DNA of 64,000 nucleotides, taken from positions 1-64,000 of the forward strand of contig WGMV01000020.1 in assembly GCA_016124905.1 (NCBI GenBank), given 5' to 3'. Below, piece after piece: positions 35,801 through 44,132 of the stretch. This stretch comes from a bacterium (GTDB lineage: Bacteria; Pseudomonadota; Alphaproteobacteria; Rickettsiales; RI-342). Made by a program: the position numbers and the translations under genes. Positions within the stretch are counted from its first letter, which is position 1; every line of letters starts with the position of its first letter. Under the pieces are notes generated by a model. It made no database searches and was not told where the DNA came from. It worked only from the letters and a program-made list of their open reading frames with translations.

Positions 35801-36466
35801 ATGCCCGTAAAAATCGCCCCCTCCATCCTCTCCGCCGATTTCGCGAAACTCGGCGAGGAAGTTGCCGCCATTACCGAAGCCGGTGCGGATTACATCCACG
35901 TGGACGTGATGGACGGCCATTTCGTCCCCAACCTCACCATTGGGCCGGACGTGGTCAAGGCCCTCCGCCCGCACAGCAAACAAACCTTCGACGTGCACCT
36001 GATGATCGAACCGGTCGATCATTTCATCCCCCTTTTCGCCGATGCCGGGGCGGACATCATCACCATCCATGCCGAAAACCGCCACGCCAACGGCGTGCAC
36101 CTGCACCGCTCGCTTTCGCTCATCAAATCGCTCGGCAAAAAGGCGGGCATCTCGCTGGTACCTTCCACCCCGCCGGAAACTATCGCCTACCTCATGGACA
36201 TGCTTGACCTCGTGCTGGTCATGAGCGTCAACCCCGGCTTCGGTGGCCAGTCCTTCATTTCGTCCCAGCTGCACAAGATCCGCATCCTGCGCGGCATGAT
36301 TGAGAAAAGCGGACGGCGCATTGATCTGGAAGTGGATGGCGGCATACAGGAAGCCACGGCTAAACAGGCCGTCGATGCCGGTGCCGATGTGCTTGTTGCC
36401 GGAACGGCCGTCTTTAAGGGCGGGCCGAAAACCTACAAGGACAACATACAACGTCTGCGTGTATAA
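35801..36466 (+). CDS. rpe: Ribulose-phosphate 3-epimerase
   Basis: This 221-residue TIM-barrel protein has the Rpe signatures: [57 protein letters not shown] and [29 protein letters not shown]. It interconverts ribulose- and xylulose-5-phosphate in the pentose phosphate pathway. It follows rsmB by 14 bases, an arrangement seen in other alphaproteobacteria. Confidence 0.97.
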   Translation: MPVKIAPSILSADFAKLGEEVAAITEAGADYIHVDVMDGHFVPNLTIGPDVVKALRPHSKQTFDVHLMIEPVDHFIPLFADAGADIITIHAENRHANGVHLHRSLSLIKSLGKKAGISLVPSTPPETIAYLMDMLDLVLVMSVNPGFGGQSFISSQLHKIRILRGMIEKSGRRIDLEVDGGIQEATAKQAVDAGADVLVAGTAVFKGGPKTYKDNIQRLRV

Positions 36467-36546
36467 TCGCTACACATTCTACTATTGCGTGCCAAATCGG
36501 AATAAGATACACCCTTGGGTAGCATTTCAACCCATGGAGGTATCTT

Positions 36547-37953
36547 GTGCCGGAAACCATTTTGATTGTGGAAGACGAAGCCAGCCAGCGCGCCACATTG
36601 GCGCATTTCATCCGTCAGGATTTGAATATGGAGGTACTGGAGGCCTCCAGCGGCAGCGAAGCGGCTGAGCTGCTGCTCTCTCAAAATATAACCCGGCCGG
36701 ATGCCGTGATTCTTGACTACCACATGCCCGGCCTTTCCGGGCTCGATGTGCTGGAAACCGTCCGCCCCCGTCTGCCGGAACTGCCCATCATCATGCTGAC
36801 CAGCAACGAAAAGGTGGAAACCGTCGTCAATTGCATGCGCGTCGGCGCGAGCGATTACATGCTCAAGCCCTTCTCACGCGAACGTCTGCGCGTCACCCTG
36901 CTCAACATGCTGAAACTGCGCAGCCTGGGAGAGGATGCCCTGCGTTACACCCGCCTGCAGGACAGCGCCGTGACCTTCAACGACCTCACCGGGCACTCGC
37001 TTGCCTATGCGCGCGCCGTCAGGGCCGGTGAAGCCGCCAGCAAGCACGATGCACCCGTGTTGCTGCAGGGTGAAAACGGTGTCGGCAAGGAATGGTTCGC
37101 CCGCGCCATTCACGGCAGCTCCGCGCGCCAGGGCAAGCCCTTTATCGCCATCAACGCCAAGGCAACCCACACGGTTTTGCTGGAAAACCGTCTGTTCGGG
37201 CTGGAGGCAGGCAATTTCACCCAGGGCGCCCTGCCCTACATGGGCAAATGGCAACATGCGGAAAACGGCACCCTTTACATCGGCCATATCGAACTGCTGC
37301 CACACCCGGCCCAGGCAAGGCTCATCAAGCTCCTGCAGGAAAACAAGGGAATGCCCGGCGTACGCCTGATCGCCGGCACCGAACACAGCCTGGGCGACCT
37401 TGAGGAAAACGGCCTGCTGCGCAGCGATCTGCGTCACCTGCTGGAGGCCAATTGCATTCGCATTCCCGCCCTGCGTGAGCGGGAAGACGACGTGATCCAC
37501 CTGGCCGAGCGCATGCTGCGCCTTTATTCCGCCACCGAGCAGAAACCCCTGCGCGGTATGGATGAATCCGCCAAGGCGGTGCTGAAAAGCTACGGCTGGC
37601 CGGGCAACATCCGTGAACTGGAGCACACCTTGCTGCGCGCGGCCATCCTGTGCCGGACCGACCAGATCAGCGGCCCCGATCTCCTCAACATCAACGCCGC
37701 GCCCCCCACGGTTGCCAACGATGCCTCACGCATCCGAAAGCCCTCGAGCTACCGCGGTACGCAACAGGAATGGCTGCCGATGCTGGACCAGCACGGCCAT
37801 TTCAAAACCCTGGACGAACTGGAAGAAGCCATCATGCAGCGCGCGCTGGACCTCTGCAAGGGCTGCATCAGCGATGCCGCGCGCATACTGGGCGTGGGAC
37901 GCTCGACCATGTATCGCCGCTTGAACCTCGGGGTTGAGGCCGTGCGCGCGTGA
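36547..37953 (+). CDS. NtrC-like response regulator with degenerate AAA+ domain
   Basis: The protein has 468 residues from GTG 36547 (GGAGG 6 bases upstream). The receiver domain (1-120) is intact, with D10, phospho-acceptor D57 (VILDYHMPG) and LKPFS. The AAA+ domain (about 145-380) keeps Walker A GENGVGKE at 175-182. At the GAFTGA position it has GNFTQG (222-227), and at Walker B it has TLYIGHI (242-248) with Gly/His instead of Asp/Glu. ATP hydrolysis and sigma-54 contact should thus be lost or altered. A Fis-type helix-turn-helix closes the protein (AARILGVGRSTMYRRL). It precedes chpT by 128 bases. It probably regulates transcription without sigma-54 (inference). Confidence 0.9.
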   Translation: MPETILIVEDEASQRATLAHFIRQDLNMEVLEASSGSEAAELLLSQNITRPDAVILDYHMPGLSGLDVLETVRPRLPELPIIMLTSNEKVETVVNCMRVGASDYMLKPFSRERLRVTLLNMLKLRSLGEDALRYTRLQDSAVTFNDLTGHSLAYARAVRAGEAASKHDAPVLLQGENGVGKEWFARAIHGSSARQGKPFIAINAKATHTVLLENRLFGLEAGNFTQGALPYMGKWQHAENGTLYIGHIELLPHPAQARLIKLLQENKGMPGVRLIAGTEHSLGDLEENGLLRSDLRHLLEANCIRIPALREREDDVIHLAERMLRLYSATEQKPLRGMDESAKAVLKSYGWPGNIRELEHTLLRAAILCRTDQISGPDLLNINAAPPTVANDASRIRKPSSYRGTQQEWLPMLDQHGHFKTLDELEEAIMQRALDLCKGCISDAARILGVGRSTMYRRLNLGVEAVRA

Positions 37954-37994
37954 CCGAAAAATCACCACGCGGTTGTGGATGAAACGGGTGGGGA

Positions 37995-38015
37995 GCAAGA
38001 TTTTATTAATCTTGC
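37995..38015 (+). terminator. Hairpin after the NtrC-like gene, possible terminator
   Basis: GCAAGATT and AATCTTGC form an 8 bp stem with 5-base loop, extendable by four G-C pairs past a two-base bulge. No T-run follows (CCCCTCTAG), so intrinsic termination is uncertain. It lies between the regulator gene and chpT. Confidence 0.4.
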
Positions 38016-38081
38016 CCCTCTAGTGTCGCAACAGAGGTTTTCTGAAAACGGAAATCTCGCAAACCCTCTCAGGACCCAACC

Positions 38082-38762
38082 ATGCTGGCCGCAACCATGA
38101 GCTACGCCCCTCCCGAAACCACCACCACCACCCGGCTGGCGGAGCTGATCGCCACCCGTCTGTGCCACGATATCACCGGCCCCATCGGCGCCATCAATAA
38201 CGGCGTGGAACTGCTGGCCGACAGCGACCCGGACGGCATTGCCGACGCCACCATGCTGATTGAGAGCAGCGCGAAAGACGCCGTTTCACGCGTCAAGTTC
38301 TACCGTATATGCTACGGCAGCCCCCGCGCGGGCAGCAGCATGCAGCTCAGCGATGTGCAGCAGATATTCAGCGACTATATCGGCGATGGCCGCACCAAAC
38401 TCGCCTTCGACTGGCAGCATCCCGAACATCTCCAGGGCAGCATGAGCACGGAAGAAGTCCGTCTTTCCGCCCTGCTGGTGATGATCGGCGACGAATGCCT
38501 GATCCGTGGCGGCCAGGTGAAGATCGGCAGCCTTTCCACCGGCGGTCAGCCGCAATTCCGCCTTCATGCCGAAGGCATCAAAACCCAGATGGAAGATGCC
38601 AACCTCAAGCAGCTTCTCGGCCTGGCCGATGCCAGCCTGCTGAGCGCCCACAACGTGCATCTCGGCTGGACTTATCAGATTGCGCAGCAGATGGGACTTT
38701 CCCTCCGCGCCGATCTGTCACCCGAACTCACCTCCTTCACCATCACCGCAACCCGTAGTTAG
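38082..38762 (+). CDS. chpT: Histidine phosphotransferase ChpT
   Basis: This 226-residue protein has the ChpT signature: LAELIATRLCHDITGPIGAINNGVELLADS, with the phospho-accepting His in RLCHDITGP. It continues with a kinase-like but non-ATPase C-terminal domain. In Caulobacter ChpT passes phosphate from CckA to CtrA and CpdR; ctrA lies 5.4 kb away at 44133-44870 on the other strand. AGGA stands 7 bases before the ATG. The cheA gene starts 4 bases after its stop, so the phosphorelay protein is co-expressed with a chemotaxis-type kinase. Confidence 0.92.
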   Translation: MLAATMSYAPPETTTTTRLAELIATRLCHDITGPIGAINNGVELLADSDPDGIADATMLIESSAKDAVSRVKFYRICYGSPRAGSSMQLSDVQQIFSDYIGDGRTKLAFDWQHPEHLQGSMSTEEVRLSALLVMIGDECLIRGGQVKIGSLSTGGQPQFRLHAEGIKTQMEDANLKQLLGLADASLLSAHNVHLGWTYQIAQQMGLSLRADLSPELTSFTITATRS

Positions 38763-38766
38763 TGTT

Positions 38767-41505
38767 ATGGACGATCTGCTGCAGGAATTTTTAGTCGAAA
38801 CCAGCGAAAGCATGGGAGAGCTGGATAACCAACTCATCGCGCTGGAAAGCGACCCGACCAACGAAGGCATTATCAGCAGCATCTTCCGCCTGCTGCACAC
38901 CATCAAGGGTACCTGCGGCTTCCTCGGCCTTTCGCGCCTGGAACATGTCGCTCATGCCGGTGAAGACGTGCTCGGCAAATACCGCGACAAATCCATGGCC
39001 GTATCATCGGAAGGCATCAACCTGGTGCTGGAAGCGTTCGACGTGATCAAACACATCATGTCGCACCTCGAAAGCGAAGGCACGGAGCCAGCCGGGGATG
39101 ACACCAGCCTCATCAACCGCCTGCGTGCCTATATTGGCGAAGGCGATGCCCCCGCCCACGGCAACGATGCGGATTTCGGCAATTTCCTTGAGGATATAAG
39201 CGCCACCGCACCGGCTGCGGAAGAGGAAGCCCCCGCCCCGAAGGCCAAGGGCAAAAAAACCCCAAAAGGCAAAAAAGCTGCAAAAACGGAAGAAGAACCG
39301 GCTGAGGAAATCGAAGCGGAAAAGGTGGAAGAAACACCGGTCGTAGCGGAAGCACCCAAACCTGCCCCCGCCCCGGTCAAGCTCCCCGAAGCCGCAAAAC
39401 CCAAACCCGCCGCCGCCGAACATGGCGACGATAACAAGAACGCCGCCGGCGTGCAGACCATCCGCGTGGGCATCGACGTGCTCGAGCAGCTGATGCAGAC
39501 CATCAGCGAACTGGTGCTGACGCGCAACCAGTTGAACCAGATCGTGCGCAGCAAGCACGACCAGGAGTTTGTCGCCCCCATTCAGCGCCTGTCACACATC
39601 ACCACCGAGCTGCAGGACGGCATCATGAAAACCCGCATGCAGCCCATCGGCAATGCGTGGTCGAAACTTCCCCGCCTGGTGCGCGATACATCCAAGGATC
39701 TGGGCAAGGAAATTGAACTCGTCATGAAAGGCGAGGATACCGAGCTGGATCGCCAGCTGCTCGAAGTCATTCGCGATCCGCTGACGCACATGGTGCGCAA
39801 CTCGGTGGACCACGGCCTTGAAAAACCCGACGAGCGCATCGCCGCAGGCAAGCCCTCCACCGGCACGGTGCGCCTTTCCGCTTACCATGAAGGCGGCCAC
39901 ATCATCATCGAAGTTGCCGATGACGGGCGCGGATTAAACACCGACCGCATCCGCCAGAAAATCATTGAAAAAGGCCTGGCTCACGAGGCCGACGTCGCTG
40001 CCATGTCGCGCCAGCAGGTGCATGGCTATATTTTCCATGCGGGCTTCTCCACCGCCGAGCAGGTCACCAACATTTCCGGCCGCGGTGTCGGCATGGATGT
40101 GGTGCGTTCCAACATCGAAAAGATCGGTGGATCCATTGAAATTCTATCCGAAATCGGCCAGGGTTCGACCTTCCGCATCAAGATTCCGCTGACGCTGGCC
40201 ATCGTGCCGGTGCTGATTGTCGGTACACAGGGCAGCTATTTCGCCGTGCCGCAAATCAACGTAGTGGAACTGGTCTATTGCAAACCCGAAAGCCACTACC
40301 GCATTGAGACCATCGAGAATTCCCCCGTCATGCGCCTGCGCGAACGGCTGCTGCCCATCATCTCGCTCGGCGCGCTCATGGGCCTGTGCGGCGAGGCCAT
40401 CCCCGCCACCTGCTACGTGGTGGTCTGCAAGGTGGGCAATTACGAATTCGGCATGCTCGTAGATCGAGTGTTCGACACCGAGGAAATCGTGGTCAAGCCG
40501 GTGGCCTCCATGCTCGCTTCGGTCGATCTTTACAGCGGCTCCACCATCCTTGGCGATGGCCGCGTCATCATGATCCTTGATCCCAACGCCCTTGCCCGCC
40601 GCAGCGGCGAGGCCGCTCAGGATACGGGCAAACAGGATACCGGTATCAAGAACCAGCAGATGTTTGACGAACGCAACATCCCCTTTCTGGTCTTTTCCGC
40701 CGCCGACGATACGCCCAAGGCCGTCCCGCTGGACCTGGTCAGCCGTCTGGAGGAAATCTCCCCCGACCAGGTGGAACATTCCGGCGAAGCCTATGTGCTG
40801 CAATACCGTGGCGACCTGATGCGTCTCTTTACGCTCAATGGCCAGCTGGAGAAAAACGCCGAAGGCAACTACTCCATCATCGTCTTTAACTACGAAGGCA
40901 AGATGCTCGGCCTGGTGGTGAAGGAAATTGTCGATATCATCAGCGGCCGCATGGAAATCAAAATGTCCGCCCATGTTCCGTATGTCATCGGCTCCATGGT
41001 GCTGAACGGCAAAACTACCGACGTGCTGGACGCAGGCGCCGTGATGCTGGAAGCCTTCGGCAACACCAGCCGCAAAGCGAGCAGCGGCAATGGCGTGGGC
41101 GATGCCCAGCAGCATATCGACCATAAGGAGACCATCCTGATTGTGGATGACAGCCCCTTCTTCCGTACGCTGAGCGCGCCCTTCCTTTCGGCGAAAGGCT
41201 TCCAGGTGTTGACCGCGGGAAGCGCTTTTGAAGTGGTGGACATGCTGAAAGCGCGCAACGATATCAAGCTCATTGTCTCCGACGTGGAGATGCCGGAAAT
41301 GTCGGGTATCGAGCTGGCCGAACTGCTCACCAACGACGCCCGCTACAAGCACATCCCCATCATCGCCTTCTCCTCCGCCATGAATGCCGACCTCATCCGT
41401 CAGGGCATGAATGCCGGGTTTAAGGCATATGTTTCCAAGACGGACCGCGATGGCCTTCTGCGTGAAGTGGAAAACGCCCTCGCCGCCGCGCCGCAACCTG
41501 CATAG
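38767..41505 (+). CDS. cheA: CheA-type hybrid histidine kinase with C-terminal receiver
   Basis: The protein has 912 residues from ATG 38767. In order it has: Hpt domain (1-105) with His44 in LLHTIKGTCGFLG; an Ala/Lys/Glu/Pro-rich linker (about 145-215); dimerisation region (VGIDVLEQLMQTISELVLTRNQL); HATPase domain with MVRNSVDHGLEKP, VADDGRGLN and GRGVGMDVV; CheW-like domain (about 475-620); a second CheW-like region (about 635-780); and a receiver (about 795-910) with phospho-acceptor D839. A fused CheW-like repeat plus receiver is more than the E. coli plan and may replace a separate CheW, which is absent here. It is soluble, and the receptor partner is not in this window. Confidence 0.95.
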   Translation: MDDLLQEFLVETSESMGELDNQLIALESDPTNEGIISSIFRLLHTIKGTCGFLGLSRLEHVAHAGEDVLGKYRDKSMAVSSEGINLVLEAFDVIKHIMSHLESEGTEPAGDDTSLINRLRAYIGEGDAPAHGNDADFGNFLEDISATAPAAEEEAPAPKAKGKKTPKGKKAAKTEEEPAEEIEAEKVEETPVVAEAPKPAPAPVKLPEAAKPKPAAAEHGDDNKNAAGVQTIRVGIDVLEQLMQTISELVLTRNQLNQIVRSKHDQEFVAPIQRLSHITTELQDGIMKTRMQPIGNAWSKLPRLVRDTSKDLGKEIELVMKGEDTELDRQLLEVIRDPLTHMVRNSVDHGLEKPDERIAAGKPSTGTVRLSAYHEGGHIIIEVADDGRGLNTDRIRQKIIEKGLAHEADVAAMSRQQVHGYIFHAGFSTAEQVTNISGRGVGMDVVRSNIEKIGGSIEILSEIGQGSTFRIKIPLTLAIVPVLIVGTQGSYFAVPQINVVELVYCKPESHYRIETIENSPVMRLRERLLPIISLGALMGLCGEAIPATCYVVVCKVGNYEFGMLVDRVFDTEEIVVKPVASMLASVDLYSGSTILGDGRVIMILDPNALARRSGEAAQDTGKQDTGIKNQQMFDERNIPFLVFSAADDTPKAVPLDLVSRLEEISPDQVEHSGEAYVLQYRGDLMRLFTLNGQLEKNAEGNYSIIVFNYEGKMLGLVVKEIVDIISGRMEIKMSAHVPYVIGSMVLNGKTTDVLDAGAVMLEAFGNTSRKASSGNGVGDAQQHIDHKETILIVDDSPFFRTLSAPFLSAKGFQVLTAGSAFEVVDMLKARNDIKLIVSDVEMPEMSGIELAELLTNDARYKHIPIIAFSSAMNADLIRQGMNAGFKAYVSKTDRDGLLREVENALAAAPQPA

Positions 41506-41512
41506 GTAAGTT

Positions 41513-41896
41513 ATGTCGAATGATAAGACCGTACTGATTGTTGACGATGCCAAGGTGGTGCGTATGGTCTCGCGCCGCATCCTTGAGCCGCTGGGCTTTA
41601 CCGTGAGCGAAGCGGAGGATGGCCAGAAGGCGCTGGATTTCGTCACCAGCAACCCCATGCCGAAACTCATCCTGCTGGACTGGAACATGCCCGTGATGGA
41701 CGGCATCACTTTTCTGCGCGAGTTGCGCAAACTGCCGACGGGCGCAAACCCGGTGGTGGTGTTCTGCACCACGCACAACGAACTGCCGAACATCCAGATG
41801 GCGATGGAAAGCGGCGCCAACGAATATATCATGAAGCCTTTTGACGATGTGATTCTGAAGGAAAAGCTCTCGTTTCTCGGCCTGATCGAGGCATAA
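41513..41896 (+). CDS. cheY: CheY-type single-domain response regulator
   Basis: This 127-residue receiver-only protein starts KTVLIVDDAKVVRMVSRRIL (acidic pair), has phospho-acceptor Asp in LILLDWNMPVMDG, switch Thr in VVFCTTHNE and Lys in IMKPFDD. It begins 7 bases after cheA and ends 3 bases before cheB, so it belongs to the same operon and is presumably phosphorylated by that CheA. Whether it binds a flagellar motor or another output is not known. Confidence 0.92.
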   Translation: MSNDKTVLIVDDAKVVRMVSRRILEPLGFTVSEAEDGQKALDFVTSNPMPKLILLDWNMPVMDGITFLRELRKLPTGANPVVVFCTTHNELPNIQMAMESGANEYIMKPFDDVILKEKLSFLGLIEA

Positions 41897-41899
41897 AGA

Positions 41900-42523
41900 G
41901 TGGCCAGAACCCCCTCCCCTTGGAAACTGCCCATGCTGCCCCCCAAGGCAGTGGCCATCGGCGCATCCACCGGCGGACCGCAGACACTGTGCGGCATCTT
42001 CACGCAATTGCGGGGCAAAATGCCCAAAGTGCCCATTTTCATCACCCAGCATATGCCGCCTATTTTTACCACCACCCTGGCCGGGCAGATAAGCCAGAGC
42101 TTTGGGCGCACTTGCCATGAACCGGTGGAAGGCGAACTCATCACCAATGAAGGCGTCTACCTCGCCCCGGGTGATTTTCATATGGTGGCAAACAAGGACG
42201 AAAAAGGTGGCTCCACCCTGCACCTCAACAAGGAACCACCGGAAAATTTCTGCCGACCTTCCGTGGATGTCATGCTGCGCAGCCTAAGTGAAGTCTATGG
42301 CAGGCACCTGCTGGTCATCATCCTCACAGGCATGGGTTCAGACGGCATGCTGGGTGCGGAGATCGCCCGCAAGAACGGCAGCGTAGTGGTTGCCCAGTCG
42401 CAGGAAAGCTGCGTGGTTTACGGCATGCCCAAGGCCGTGGTGGATGCCGGGCTTGCCGATGTCATTATTTCCGATGATCAGGTAGCGCCCTACCTGCTCG
42501 ATTGCTTTGGAATCAAATTATGA
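41900..42523 (+). CDS. cheB: CheB methylesterase domain protein lacking a receiver
   Basis: The 207-residue product begins with a GTG codon. It consists only of the catalytic domain of CheB: Ser23 in GASTGGPQTL, His51 in TQHMPPIF and Asp148 in LTGMGSDGM form the expected triad. The usual N-terminal receiver is missing, so it cannot be activated by phosphorylation in the standard way. It would demethylate or deamidate receptor glutamates. It overlaps cheR by 4 bases (ATGA). A later in-frame ATG at 41932 would cut into the start of the domain. Confidence 0.9.
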   Translation: MARTPSPWKLPMLPPKAVAIGASTGGPQTLCGIFTQLRGKMPKVPIFITQHMPPIFTTTLAGQISQSFGRTCHEPVEGELITNEGVYLAPGDFHMVANKDEKGGSTLHLNKEPPENFCRPSVDVMLRSLSEVYGRHLLVIILTGMGSDGMLGAEIARKNGSVVVAQSQESCVVYGMPKAVVDAGLADVIISDDQVAPYLLDCFGIKL

Positions 42524-43365
42524 GCCTTCCCGCACAGGACATGCAGTTTCTGACGGACCTGATCAAGCGGCGAACCGGCATCGCCCTGACGGACGATAAA
42601 TTCTACCTGCTCGATTCACGCCTTGGTCCCGTTGCCCGCACCCAAGGTTTGGAAGGCGTGCAGGGCCTGGTGCGCAACCTCATGACCCTTGGCACGGCCG
42701 AACAGCTGGCCAACCGCAACAGCCCCATTCTGCGAGCCGTGGACGAAGCCATCGCCACGCATGAAACGCTTTTTTTCCGTGACCAGAAACCTTTCGAGGA
42801 ATTCCGCACCAGACTGATCCCCGACATCCGCGCCAAAGCGGACTGGCGTGCGCCGCTTCGTATCTGGAGCGCGGCCTGCTCCTCCGGGCAGGAGCCCTAT
42901 ACGCTCGCCATGATGTTGAGCGACATGCCCGATGCCAAAGACAAATTACGGCCGGAAATCATCGCCACCGATCTTTCCCAGTCCATCGTCGACAAGGCGC
43001 GCGAGGCAAGCTTCTCGCAATTTGAAGTTCAGCGCGGCCTACCCATCACCTACCTGGTGAAATATTTCACCCAGAATGAAAATATCTGGCTTTTGAAAGA
43101 CGACATCAAACGCATGGTCCGTTTCGACACCCACAACCTGCTCGGCACCTGCGCCCACATGGGCCAGTTCGACATCATCTATTGCCGCAACGTGTTGATT
43201 TATTTTGATGTGCCGACCAAAAAAGCCATCGTGGATCGTCTCGCCGCGCAACTGAAACCGGGTGGCCATATCATCGTCGGCAGCGCGGAAAGCCTGATCG
43301 GCATCACCGATACCGTTAAATCGGTTTCAGGCCTCAGCGCCACTTACTGCAAACCGTCCGCCTGA
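42520..43365 (+). CDS. cheR: CheR chemotaxis protein methyltransferase
   Basis: The protein has 281 residues from ATG 42520. The N-terminal helical CheR domain (FLTDLIKRRTGIALTDDKFYLLDSRL) and the SAM-binding domain (IWSAACSSGQEPYTLAMML, IIATDLSQSIVDKAREA, FDIIYCRNVLIYFDVPTKKAIVDRLAAQLKPGGHIIVGSAESL) are complete. It methylates glutamates of chemoreceptors. It is the last gene of the chpT-cheA-cheY-cheB-cheR block and ends directly next to the stop of the convergent gene at 43366. Confidence 0.95.
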   Translation: MSLPAQDMQFLTDLIKRRTGIALTDDKFYLLDSRLGPVARTQGLEGVQGLVRNLMTLGTAEQLANRNSPILRAVDEAIATHETLFFRDQKPFEEFRTRLIPDIRAKADWRAPLRIWSAACSSGQEPYTLAMMLSDMPDAKDKLRPEIIATDLSQSIVDKAREASFSQFEVQRGLPITYLVKYFTQNENIWLLKDDIKRMVRFDTHNLLGTCAHMGQFDIIYCRNVLIYFDVPTKKAIVDRLAAQLKPGGHIIVGSAESLIGITDTVKSVSGLSATYCKPSA

Positions 43366-44025
43366 TTATTCCACAAATTTGACATAAGTCGAGCAGTCGC
43401 CTTTGGGCTTCTTGATATCGCAGAGCATGATTTCATCCAGCGCCACACGCGCCTTGCCAATCACATTCTGGCTGACAGGATAGTGCGTTTCGTTCTTCAC
43501 ATCAAACCCATCGCCCCGCCAGGAATAGAAAATGGAAACCAGCCCCTTTTCCGTTTTCAAGATGCGGTAAAGCGTAAGTTCACCCTGCCCTTTGCCAAGC
43601 CCGCCAAAGCCCGATGCGCTATCCTTCAGCCTGCCGCATGCCAGCATGGCCACCATTTCATCCTGCCCGTTTTTTAGCGTTTTGGCGTTCGTATTTTCCG
43701 CCCCGCACAGGTTGGTAAGGATGGAATTCAGCTTGGCAAAATATTCGTTCGCCGTCGCCGTAGGCGAGGTGGGATAAGCCGTGATGCTGATCATCTCACT
43801 CCATTGGTCAATCGTCTGCTTTCGCGGTACAAACTCCGCGATGAAAAAGGCGCTGTCCTTTTTCTGAAATGCCGACGTCATTGGCCAGTCTGCCGACATG
43901 GGAACCACCACGAAATGCTCATACAGCGGCATGACATGCTTGAAGCTTTTGGATGCCGTGGCTTCCGCGGCCTGCACTGCCTGCGGCAGGATGAGAAGCA
44001 TCAGGCAAAGAACGAGCGTTTTCAT
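43366..44025 (-). CDS. Secreted protein, unknown function
   Basis: The protein has 219 residues from ATG 44025, with AGGAGG 7 bases upstream. The signal peptide MKTLVLCLMLLILPQAVQA is cut near residue 19. The mature protein has four Cys (LTNLCGAE, MLACGRL, IMLCDIKK, GDCSTYV), possibly two disulfides, and a mixed fold. No known domain is recognised. Likely periplasmic. It sits between the che block and ctrA, with its stop directly against cheR. Confidence 0.78.
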   Translation of the reverse strand: MKTLVLCLMLLILPQAVQAAEATASKSFKHVMPLYEHFVVVPMSADWPMTSAFQKKDSAFFIAEFVPRKQTIDQWSEMISITAYPTSPTATANEYFAKLNSILTNLCGAENTNAKTLKNGQDEMVAMLACGRLKDSASGFGGLGKGQGELTLYRILKTEKGLVSIFYSWRGDGFDVKNETHYPVSQNVIGKARVALDEIMLCDIKKPKGDCSTYVKFVE

Positions 44026-44085
44026 GATAAAGCCTCCTGTATGGAGGTAATTATGCACGGATCATCCGGTGGCTCAATGGCGCAA

Positions 44086-44113
44086 ACAAAAAGGGCGGCC
44101 CAAAGGCCGCCCT
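44086..44113 (-). terminator. Rho-independent terminator of ctrA
   Basis: A 9 bp stem (AGGGCGGCC at 44092-44100 with GGCCGCCCT at 44105-44113, loop CAAA) is followed on the minus strand by TTTTTGTTTG. It lies 20 bases after the ctrA stop. Confidence 0.9.
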
Positions 44114-44132
44114 CTCATTCAACCGTTAACGC

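Noticed and set aside
38680-38766. Longer N-terminus for cheA
   Set aside because: The extra 29 codons lie inside chpT, are Pro/Ser-rich, and precede the standard MDDLLQEFLVET start of the Hpt domain at 38767.
39200-39430. Tandem repeat in the Ala/Lys/Pro-rich linker of cheA
   Set aside because: The linker is low in complexity without a fixed repeat unit, which is usual between Hpt and dimerisation domains.
40144-42147. A 667-codon minus-strand frame over cheA, cheY and cheB
   Set aside because: All three plus-strand genes have complete catalytic motifs; the antisense product shows no domain.
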